Shown: positions 25,001 to 34,711 of the stretch, in pieces | How positions within the stretch are numbered: the first letter of the stretch is position 1 | Layout of the letters: every line of letters starts with the position of its first letter | NCBI RefSeq assembly: GCF_001039355.2 | Contig: NW_019774947.1 | Span: forward strand, 124,001-188,000 | Reading direction: 5' to 3' | Length of the DNA: 64,000 nucleotides | Origin: Lingula anatina | Lineage: Eukaryota; Brachiopoda; Lingulata; Lingulida; Lingulidae | Position numbers and translations under genes: made by a program | The notes under the pieces: generated by a model | Databases searched by the model: none | What the model saw: the letters and a program-made list of their open reading frames with translations, nothing else | What the model was told of the DNA's origin: nothing

Positions 25001-28000
25001 AAATCTTATTACTTTGTGGTTATTTCATTTCCTTTAAGTTCTTAACGCTGCCACCAGCTTGCTTTAAACATCTTTATTCCTTCTGATAGTCTCACAACAC
25101 AAAACATGTTTTTATGTACAAACACAATTTTGCATTTTCTGGTTGTATGTGTTACCTGTAACGCATAATTGGTGGTGATTATGCTGTTGAGTGTCATGAT
25201 AAACTGTATCAAAATTGACAAAATAACCTGCAGGCCTGCCTAATATATTATATTCTAGAACAAACCAGCATGCACGTTCCATCACCATCTGATGATAAGT
25301 AGCAAAAAGAGGACAAAATTAAATATATTACCACAAATCACAGATACATTATGCTTGATTTCAGGATTTTCAGTCTCCATTTTTTTAATTTGTCTAATTG
25401 CGATGAGAAATTGTAAGCTATGTTTTCAGGATTTTCAGTTTAAACAACTTTCAACCATATTGATAAGATATTCTTTTAAAGATGCATACAAAGTCAATTT
25501 TTTGTCACAAAAACCAACCAAATGCCAGCATATAGTTTCAAGTAGTATAACTAAGAGAATTACCAAAAGGCATTGTTTAATTTTACCCGAAAATGATGTT
25601 TGAATGGATTTTTCTGCTGGCATTCTAAGCTGTATGTCAATGGGGCAGGAAAGTAGGTCACGAAAGTAGGTTAAATTTACAACCAAAAATTTAAAGAAAG
25701 GAGCAGTCTAAAGGTCTTTTATGGCTGATCGAGTGATCTATTCAGTTTATCCCTTGGCATGTCGAATTTATTTGAGTCACATAAGAATCTAGTAGAAGTG
25801 GTTTATATGTGTTACTGGGAATCCACGCTTCACCGATGCTCGGTTCGTATGTACCTTTAAGTTAAACCAATGACAGACAGAAAAAAGGAGACAGCCTTGA
25901 ACAAATGGTTGACTACAGAACGAATAAATGGAGCCATGGCTTATGAATTATAAAGGATATTGTAACCCTTTATTATCATCCAAATACTGAAAATGAGTTT
26001 TTCCTGCATCTAATTATTCAATAATGCATCTATCTTTGTGCTGATTTAAAACAATAAATACCTTCGAAAATGTAAAATATAAGCATTTATATTTTTCATT
26101 GCAATGCATAAGCATAGGCAACTCAAGCTTTAATTGCCAATTAAAAACCTTTCTATTTTGAAGTGAGATGGCAATTGGTATGGAGGGTAACTTCATCCCT
26201 AAGCAAGATTTTATCACAAAAATTGGCAGAGTGTATGGGCTACAATCCAGTGCCATCATTTTGGTTTAAATGTTTTTGTTATGAGCCCTTAATTACAGAT
26301 TTTCATTAAACAAAGGCATCATTTTGCTTTATCGACAATAAAAAACTGAGCTAAGACTTTTAAGAAAAATTGCTTGCAGGGTTTTGGAGTACTAGATGGT
26401 GTCATTAAAACAACATTGAAATGGTGATTTTGGGTGCTCGGGTAAAGGAGAAATTTGAGAAACCGATTTTTTATTTTTTACCCCAAAATTGCAGTTTTGA
26501 CCTCGCCCTTAAAATGACATATATGTAAATGTTAATTAATTTAGTCATTGAATACTGAAGATATATATATATAACCCCAAAGAATGTATGTAAGGCAGTA
26601 AATAAGGAGTGTTGGGCAAAGGGTGACAATATCCTTTAAATGGTTATAAATAAGGTAAATCCTTATATTATTCTCAGCCTGCATTAGATCATATATTGGC
26701 ATGGTTATCGTTGACATTGTGCAGTGTAGATCTTCAATTAAAAAAAAAAATGATGACCACCATGAACTGGTAGTTACATGCCAAATGTAACAACAAAGTT
26801 TTTGTATGAAATTCCCTCTAATATGTGTATTATACAGAATCATGTCGAATGGTTTTAACAAAGTAAGTTACATGTAAATAGGTATGTTACATACCAAAAG
26901 CTTTATGATTATTTATATGTTAAAAAGTACATTAACCCTTGTCATGTTCTACCACGTATATTCACAAAGCAAAATGCACCACATTCGGTTCTCATTGTGA
27001 TCATCAGTAAAATGTAAATAATACTTTAAATTATCCGAAATGAGAGAGCAAAGTTTTTCAGTGATATCACTTGTCCATGCATGTACATGTAGGATCAAGT
27101 GAATCAACAATGAACCGATCCTAACAGTTGAACATAAAGGTTAAAACAGGATATAAGAGTTACAGGTGACCTCAAACAACATCGTTGAACTAGAACAATA
27201 CTGATTTCAACTGGTTATCTAACAGCACTTGGTTATGTGGGATTGGTGACCCACTTGACTTTACTCGTTAACTGCTGAAATGGCTAGTGTACACCTAACC
27301 AGCTGGTAGCTTGCCTCCTCTAATAATTTGGGTATATTCGAATACTTTCTGGGAATTTTCTAGGCCTTACACCCATCCCAATAAATCAAACATTCGTATC
27401 TGTAATATGTCCTAACCAACCACCTCTTTACAATCCCCTATGTAATCCATGAATTAAGTGTTGATAGCAATGAGGAGTACGTACCATAAGAAATGCAGAT
27501 TTATATCATATCTAGGAATGCTGTCAAAATTTGTACTTCCTGTAAAACAGTTCTAGTGAAAATGATATTGAATATTGTTAACTAGATCTGTCTTGCTTAA
27601 GAACAACATCTGCAAATTGATATGCAACAGTTTCTTCGTATATTTATACAAAGCAGTTTATGAACTGAAAAGAGAAGGTAAATACTGGAAGTTGCAGCAC
27701 TGAGACTGGGCACACTGCCTGCACTGTATGTGGATATATTTCCCTTTTTTATATCTCAGGCCAATATGACCTTATTTCTGTGACAGTTATTGCAAAAATA
27801 AATGTTTATGTAGAATCCCAAGTCAAATAACATTTGTAGTCAGAAAATTAAAGTAAATTATGTGTGTCTCATCTGGTGAGGGTAGATAGATAGGAAAAGA
27901 TGTAAATAATGCTTTCAAAGAAACTATCAATAATAATAACATTAGAATAATGCTGGTTAATTATGTAGAAGTAGGTTGTAAATTACTGTCAGTAAGAGTA

Positions 28001-29553
28001 ATTGTGGCAGCTTGCAGTATAGCTCATTTTGTAACATATTTGAAACTCGATTTATGGTCTGTTGAACAATCCTAAAGTATATTCTAGCAATATGACTAAA
28101 TAATGATAATTATTGATCAGGAAAATGTTATCAAATATATTTTAATGGTATTCTTTTGTAAACATTTTAATGGATTTATGGCCTGTTGAACAATCCTTAA
28201 GTAAATTCTAGCAATATGACTAAATAATGATAATTATTGATTAGGAAAATGTTATCAAATATATTTTAATGGTATTCTTTCGTAAACATTTAAATGGATT
28301 TATGGCCTGTTAAACAATCCTAAAGTAAATTCTAGCAATATGACTAAATAATGATAATTATTGATCAGAAAAATGTTATCAAATATATTTTAATGGTATT
28401 CTTTTGTAAACATTTTAATGGATTTATGGCCTGTTGAACAATCCTAAAGTAAATTTTAGCAATATGACTAAATAATGATAATTATTGATCAGGAAAATGT
28501 TATCTAATATATTTTAATGATATTCTTTCGTAAATATGTTCATGGAATTTGCATGTTGTCATTTCAGACTCTCCTAGAAAAAAAGAAAAAGAAGCAAAGT
28601 GCGTATACAATATTGAGACATGATGTTATTAATTATGTTGATGAATTGTGCAGGTAAGTTTTTTTATCATTTTGTTTTATTCAGTTTTATATTGTGTTAT
28701 ATTACATTATAAGAAGTACTTGTCTTCAATGTAGAATTGTTTTTGTGTTGGCACACATATAAAGATGGATCACACAAGGGCGACACTAGCATTAATTACG
28801 TAAAATATTATTGTAAAATAATAAATAGTAAATCGATCAAGCATTAATAGTGGTGCATATTTGTATATTTCTAATTTCTTTATGTAAGAGGTCTGTGTAA
28901 TTTTTTTTTCTGTTGAAGGCAATACCTTAAAGCGCCAAAGCTTTACCCACTTCATGAGATATTTTATTATGACAATCTGGGTGAAATTAGGAAGCACATC
29001 AATGGCTCCCCCAGAATAGCAGTGCAAACTGCACTCAGCAATCCACACCACTATCTCCAGGTACTTGTAGGTCTTGATTGGGTGACAAATATAGACAGGA
29101 GGCTGTCACCACTGTATTATGTTCAGAGATGCCATTTCTGGATGAAGTTGGCAGTTAGTCACATGTGTTGTTTATGTTGCAAACTTGTGTCTGTTTTGAA
29201 GTAAATATGTCCACAAGGATATCTCGGGGGATTTCATTCCATTTACATCTCTGATAAAGATAAATATGTTTGACACTAGACGCTGTTTTATTAATGCCTA
29301 CTATCTTACACCAGTTATCAAATGTCTTCAACTAATTTTCATTTTCAAACCATATATGTACATGTTGTTTTAAAAACGGATACAAGATTGTTAAAATGGA
29401 TAAACATTACTGAATATTTTTTTTCCTTGAGTGCAGAATGAATCTCTTCATTGTGAAGCTGGTGCTATCTCCCCAAGTCTTCCAGATATCTGTATAGTAT
29501 ACAAACTGCACCTGGAGTGTGGAAGGCTCATTAATCTCTATGACTGGTTACAG
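19059..29553 (+). CDS. ORC3: Origin recognition complex subunit 3 (C-terminal exon not found)
   Basis: ORC3 is a core subunit of the nuclear complex that marks replication origins and loads MCM2-7 with CDC6/CDT1. Exons: 19059-19085, 19234-19279, 19467-19561, 20059-20203, 20427-20587, 20747-20836, 21127-21269, 21470-21629, 21824-21937, 22621-22754, 22914-22977, 23222-23338, 23754-23833, 24524-24660, 24851-24936, 28568-28653, 28919-29060 and 29437-29553. Phases agree and give 648 residues. Diagnostic stretches are [13 protein letters not shown] at the N-terminus, [19 protein letters not shown], then [18 protein letters not shown] and [20 protein letters not shown] of the AAA-like fold. They continue with [18 protein letters not shown] and, at the end, [20 protein letters not shown]. 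Human ORC3 has 711 residues, so the final ~60 residues of the C-terminal winged-helix region are missing. The gene is followed by a transposon cluster. Confidence 0.95.
22064..22350. mobile_element. MITE with ~50-bp near-perfect TIRs, in an ORC3 intron
   Basis: The left end reads TTGTAGCTCATCAGGGCCAC and continues through an AGACAAATGTCAA..GGGCATAAT block. The right end is its reverse complement over about 50 bases with few mismatches (GTGGCCCTGATGAGCTACAA). The ~285-bp element has no coding capacity. High TIR identity suggests recent amplification. No convincing target duplication could be assigned, so the superfamily is open. Confidence 0.75.
24937..28048 (+). other. Large ORC3 intron, no genes seen
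   Basis: The intron between the exons ending at 24936 and starting at 28568 is by far the largest of ORC3 (3.6 kb). Apart from the tandem repeat at its 3' end it holds AT-rich unique-looking sequence. No exon with supporting splice sites was recognised on either strand. Confidence 0.7.
28049..28544. repeat. Four-copy 124-bp tandem repeat upstream of ORC3 exon 16
   Basis: Copies start at 28049, 28173, 28297 and 28421, each with GATTTATGG..TGTTGAACAATC and ending ...TTTTGTAAACATTTTAAATG-like. The spacing is exactly 124 bases and copies differ by only a few substitutions. The array ends about 24 bases before the exon at 28568, so it directly adjoins the acceptor region. Confidence 0.9.
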
Positions 29554-30020
29554 GTAATTGACTTAGTTCATTTTTATTTATATATAATTTAATTAATATT
29601 AGTTTCATTACTTTTTCTCATTTTTTAGGATATCTCATTTTCTTTTGTTTTATTTGAAAGCACGTGATAGTTTGAGCATTTCATATGATTTGCATGGTTT
29701 TTCAGTGAAAATTTTAATGCAATTTATATATTTAAAGAAAAAAAATTGAGTACTTTGTTCCAATGTTAAAGACAATTGAATGATAGTGCCTTGCTATTTT
29801 TAGTTTCGTGAGAAAGTAATAAACATACAAGTGACCTCTGTCAATTTTTTTCATCTGTTACAAGATGGTTGACACATGGGGAAGGTCCATCAAAAAGTGA
29901 TATATTTTTTGGTGACATTGATTTATGGCATTTATTTGTTAAAAATTACCAAAAANTGATGTTGAATTTGCAGTTAAGCATAATGTACTTTTGCATCAGA
30001 ATTGACAGTAGCCTGTTTTG

Positions 30021-30242
30021 TTATTTCCTGCTTTTTGTCTGTACATTTGACAGCTTTGCTGCCTTGTTATTAATTGATGTAGCAGACTTACTGTTTTTGG
30101 TTTTAGATTGTTGGATGATGTCCAAGTCAATGTTGTCTATAATCCTGAAGCCAAATTGAATTCCGTTGATTAAAAAGTCATAGTCAATATCCCCTTCCAG
30201 TAATTCTTTCCATGATGCTAAGTTCTTTGTAAGGGGGGACAT
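30021..30242 (-). pseudogene. 5' fragment of DIRS-like pol
   Basis: It begins with an ATG overlapping the end of the gag zinc-finger frame and contains NLASWKELLEGDIDYDFLIN followed by GIQFGFRI. That is the typical start of DIRS pol, upstream of the reverse transcriptase. The frame ends at 30021 and no RT motif follows. Confidence 0.55.
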
Positions 30243-30435
30243 TGCTGGGTACTCCCTTACTTCCTTTCAGAATTGCCTGTTGTTCTGTGGGGGTGAGGGC
30301 TGATGCTGTCTGTGTGAGAAGTCATTATGGCCCTGAGCGAGACATGAGTTGCACACATGAGCAAATCTGCAATTTCTCATATTACAGCCCATTCTTCCAT
30401 TATACTTAAGGCACACTGGGCGTCCTGAGGCGGGG

Positions 30436-31308
30436 TCAAGGTTGGCTGTGTTTCAGTGGTGTCAAAAGTAATTGCATTAGGAAAGGGCTGTCAGAGCCCC
30501 ACTGGAAACCCTGCATAGCCTGTGCCTTTCTGTATTCATGGTCATATCGCAAGACTGATTGCCATTCAAATGTTTGAGCTGAGCAGGCAATTTTAATAAG
30601 GAATGTCACGTAATTTAAGACAGTGTTCATATCGGCCCCCTCTTTCTGCACTAATTCTTGAAGTATTTTCAGGCTTCCCTCCATATATTGGGCAGGGGTG
30701 AGGGTTTCAAGTTGCGGTCGTCTGTCGCTGAGCGATATGTTGAATTCGCCGATCTGTACTGATCCAGCGTCGGCATCGCTGTTGTGCCCTTTAAATTTTT
30801 GATGGAACATTACGAAATCATGCACATCGTGATAGCGTTTCCCGCTGTTGGTTCCAGTAGAAAAAGGGTCAAAAGTACCCTTACCTGACTCTCCTACTGC
30901 TGGTGCTTCTTTTTCTGGGAACTTGAGCTTAAGGAGGTCACAGAGTCGTCCGAAGTCCAGCTCCGTATCGCAGCTACTTGAACCAATGGGCGCCGCCATG
31001 TTGGTGAAGTCATGCTGGGAACTCGTCGCTCTCGTTGTGGGGATATCCTGCATGGATTTCGTTTCTGTTTCCTTTGTCTCCGTTTCCACCTTTTTTCCTT
31101 CAGCTGGCTCCTTCAGGGAGCTAATTGCCTCTTGTAGCAACAAGATCTGTGCCAGCGGCAGATTCTTTGAGAAATTCTTTTGAATAAGAGTCTCAGTCAA
31201 CATTTTGCATGACTTAAGGGACGTATGTCCCGCGTCCCTGAGGAGCTCCATTGTCTCGTCAGAGAGTTCGTTCTCTAACCTCCAACTTTGGAATTCTTCT
31301 GCTGCCAT
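30436..31308 (-). CDS. Gag-like protein of the DIRS-like element
   Basis: A 290-codon open frame. The N-terminal half is helical and charged (MAAEEFQSWRLENEL). The second half has the pattern of DIRS-type gag proteins: a conserved hydrophobic domain with YHDVHDFVMFHQKF and LTPAQYMEGSLKIL. The frame closes at 30436. A one-base shift continues into a Cys/His motif (CNMRNCRFAHVC, then CNSC and GHNDFSH) around 30400-30250, the gag zinc finger of these elements, so this copy carries a frameshift. Function in host cells is not implied. Confidence 0.6.
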   Translation of the reverse strand: MAAEEFQSWRLENELSDETMELLRDAGHTSLKSCKMLTETLIQKNFSKNLPLAQILLLQEAISSLKEPAEGKKVETETKETETKSMQDIPTTRATSSQHDFTNMAAPIGSSSCDTELDFGRLCDLLKLKFPEKEAPAVGESGKGTFDPFSTGTNSGKRYHDVHDFVMFHQKFKGHNSDADAGSVQIGEFNISLSDRRPQLETLTPAQYMEGSLKILQELVQKEGADMNTVLNYVTFLIKIACSAQTFEWQSVLRYDHEYRKAQAMQGFQWGSDSPFLMQLLLTPLKHSQP

Positions 31309-31968
31309 GATTCTAGATCAACTGTGGACTTACTAGCAATATACGTAGATGTTGAAATACACAGAGAGAAAAAAAAAAGTATACAGTTAACACATTGCAA
31401 AGTTCATATAATCTACGATGAGCTCCGATGGCTTGCTGCTGCCGCTGTGCAGTTTAAAGCTGTGAGTGACTGTTGGGCAGTTTCACGTGACCAAATATCC
31501 AAACGAGGCAGCTGATTTGATTGGACTGGCCACTGGTCAGTTACACCTGACCACTGCATGTTAGAACAAAAGGATGCAGGGATAAAGGTCCCTATGCAGC
31601 CCTCCTGTGTGAGTTATAAATACCATTTAGTTTAAATGGGCACTTTTATGGTGGGTTCCACCTTTGAATCCATGATAGGACAAAACTTCAAACAGCCTTG
31701 AGTTTTGTTATTGGGTGGATGCCTTTTGTAGCCAACTTCAACTAACACTGAGCCTACTTGTGGTAGTTACTTACATAAATGTTCTAATTCAGGAACCGTT
31801 ATTGCTAGAGACCCATTCTTTTTTTGCATTTTGTAGAGCATAGCCCAACACTGGAGGTGGTCTCCGTTTTTTTGTATTCCATACGGTTTTCGAGTTATGC
31901 TGTATCAAAAAGTACATATTGGTGGTGAAAGCAAAATGTGCAGTATGGTAATGGATCACTCCACTTAC

Positions 31969-32172
31969 TTCAAAAAAACTCTCCTCCAACCCCTCTCCAA
32001 GGGCCTTTTGCCTATCGTTTGCACTTTGTAGCATGATATGTTTCCTCCCCTCCATATATTTCAATTTCCCCATCTCTTGACTCATGGAATTCTTCTCAGT
32101 TCTTGCGTCTTTTATATCAAATTTAAGTTCATCACGCATTTTTCTTATAATTCTCATCTCTCTCTCCAAAGC
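31969..32172 (-). CDS. Unassigned coiled-coil exon
   Basis: A 68-codon exon-like block on the minus strand with acceptor TTTATAG at its start and donor GAA/GTAAGT at its end, phase 0 on both sides. The translation is charged and helical (ALEREMRIIRKMRDELKF, then KNSMSQEMGKLKYMEG) with coiled-coil character. A further open block upstream on the same strand (about 32316-32490) is acidic (MKEDTLDDDPFVDMDELSD) and may be another exon. I do not recognise the protein. It may belong to a mobile element or a decayed cellular gene. Confidence 0.35.
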
Positions 32173-33099
32173 CTATAAATAACAAAACAACATATTCTTC
32201 ACCAAATAAAATCACAGTAATGTTCCCTCTTCCCTTAGTAGAGCCGCATTTTGCAACCGGTTGCAAAATGCGTTCGGTTGCGAAATGTGGCTCTACAGGA
32301 GTTAATTTCCAGGAATCTTGCATTCCCTGACATCTGAAAGTTCATCCATATCCACAAAAGGGTCATCATCCAAGGTATCCTCTTTCATTGAACTGGGCAT
32401 GTCTTCAACTGATGATGAACAGCCCCGAAAATAACACAGATACTCTGATGGGATCTTTTGCAGCATTTTTTCCACATTCACTTAGTCTATTTTTGAAAAC
32501 CTCTTCTGTAGTTTGTATTTGGTGATAAGGTTAGCAAAGTCTACTGCATGAGGGAAATATCTGTAAATAAGATGAACAGCCAAACTGGTAACTGGTATCT
32601 GTAAATAAAGTGAACAGCACGGTGAAGATGCTAGGTAAATAGTAAAATAGTATATGAGCAGACTTGTGACAGTAAGGGGAGAGAGAGAAAAAATTATTTC
32701 CAAGTTATTTTATGTTACAGTATGTGACCCTTTCAATTTCACTAAGTACCAATTATAAATTTGCTAGTCATTTAATGTTGTGACTAAACATAGGTATGTC
32801 CCTAAATTTCTAAGACAAAAGAAAAATATTCATTTAATTTTTGAGGTTATATAGGTCAATAATTATACCTTCTACTTTTTGGAGGTGGTTCTTTTCCTTG
32901 GAATATGTGGTTCACAACATGCTCCCTAACACAGACCTCAAGCTCCCGTCTGCTCCTGAGACCATTTTCAAGGAAATCCAAGACCTTGCTCCTCACCATT
33001 GGATCTACAGGTTCACTTTAGCCACCCGTGGGCTCTGCTCGAGCTGCCTGCTTGTTTGTTGGGATTCGTGCCACGTGTTCACAGATCCAGGAATGGGGC

Positions 33100-34340
33100 C
33101 TAAAACTGCACTGCTAGCAACCCCTGTGCTAGTTTCTTCCTCCACCCCTTGAACACTCTGCCCCGTGCCAAAGCCACCTGTCGCAGCACTAGGTTGTTGG
33201 CTTGCTCCATGCAGTCCTTGGGTGCCATCGCTACCTGGTCCACCATTATGTCTGTCTTATGCAGGGGCCAACTTCTGCCCTCTGCAGTCCACTCCTCAAT
33301 GTCCACCACTAACTCCTTCCATGAGACCCTCATAAGTTAACCTCCCCAGTTTACTTGTGACGTTCACACAGCAGTCCAATGCCTTACCCTTAAGGCAGAG
33401 GCACAGCGCGTCAAAGGGACATATCACAATCCCAGTCCTCCCTTCCTGCGTGACGTAGAAAAACCAACTTGAAAGCAGCCCAGCTTCCATGTCCATTGAA
33501 TATTTAACTCTTAGGAGGGTTTACCTTCCTCCTATCCATTGAATCCTGTGTTTCCTCTAGCTCTGTGAGTTATGCAGCATTCCTCAAGGCCGTGTCTTGT
33601 TTGGGAATAGGAGAGCCACTAAACACAGGGTGCTCACCCGGGTTATCTCCTTCCACAGGTGTGCTATGATACACAGGGTGTCCCAAGTAGTTACCATCTC
33701 CTACCACTGGGGAACCTAGATGTCCAGGGTGCCTGACCTGGCCATCACCTAGCTATCACCAGTGAAATGCCGTGATTCCCAGGGTACCCTGAGTGACTCC
33801 CCTCTCCCCTGGGGTCAACAAATAGCTCGGGCGTTTAAACAAGCCTATCTTGTCCCGTATGACCGACTGCTGCCCCACCCCCCATGGGGCTTGGTGTATG
33901 TGGGACATATGGGGGAACAGGAGGACCCCCCTGATTAACCCTACTAGTGGCACTATTAACCACATCCCTACCCAGACTGTGGGTAAAAAGTGTTGCTCTC
34001 CCTAATCCGCTGTCATCATATAGCTCCTTGGGATCCGTGACCCGAGTGGTGATAGCAACACTTGAATAGGCCTGATTCTCATTACCCCCTGACTGATGGG
34101 AATTACCTCTATGAGGTGCATTTCCTAGATACGAGATACTATTAGCATCCTCCTGCATTGAAAATCTACCGAAAAACAGTTTCTTAGCTGAGCGCCACAG
34201 CCAACTTCCAATCCTTTCTGGTACCCTCTGTTCCAAAAAATGAACCAGCTGCACTACCCACACCTAAACTTTAATTGGGTTCAAAGTCCAGCATTCCCAG
34301 GGTGCGGGGAGCTAACCTGCAGTACAGTGCATCGTCTACT
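33100..34340 (-). pseudogene. Ty3/Gypsy-like gag remnant, frameshifted
   Basis: Several overlapping minus-strand open frames (33100-33333, 33296-33496, 33835-34263 and the stretch to 34340) read as pieces of one decayed protein. One segment (FDALCLCLKGKALD) matches the core pattern of Ty3-type gag capsid domains, and another is a proline-rich linker (GGPPVPPYVPHTPS). The N-terminal part is a coiled coil that continues, after removal of the 3.3-kb insertion at 34378-37711, into 37720-37760. Stops and frame changes mark it as inactive. No LTR pair or pol was identified. Confidence 0.4.
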
Positions 34341-34711
34341 AACTGTATATTCAAATTAGCTAACTGCTCTCTCAGCTCACCCTGAGCTTTAGAGATAACT
34401 TGACACTAACCTCTTCACTATAGCCTATCTTCATCTTGTCAAGTTACCTCTGGCCACATTTGATTGCCCGCATTGCCCGCCAATCAAATTTAAAGCCTGC
34501 TCTGACTCATTGAAAGATCTAGCCAATGAACACGAACGAGTCAAAGTGTGCTTTGTTCAAATCCAGACCAATCAACAACAAAAGATAAATTACTGCTTTT
34601 AATGACAGTTAAAAATGAACCGTATAAGGCTATATTTACAGAATGAGCAATGAACGGTACTTCCTAATAATAAAGAACACGGAACATACCTAAGAACGAG
34701 TGGAGCCAGGC

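Larger units (their letters stand above)
30010..31320 (-). mobile_element. Truncated DIRS-like (tyrosine-recombinase) retrotransposon
   Basis: Minus-strand remains of a retrotransposon of DIRS/Ngaro type: a gag-like ORF, a Cys/His cluster in a shifted frame, then the first ~70 residues of a pol-type ORF, after which similarity stops. The order and the gag zinc motif are characteristic of DIRS-type elements. Reverse transcriptase, RNase H and tyrosine recombinase regions are absent. A single N at 29956 lies just beyond the truncation, so part of the loss could be an assembly effect. It is inserted directly behind the last visible ORC3 exon. Confidence 0.65.
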
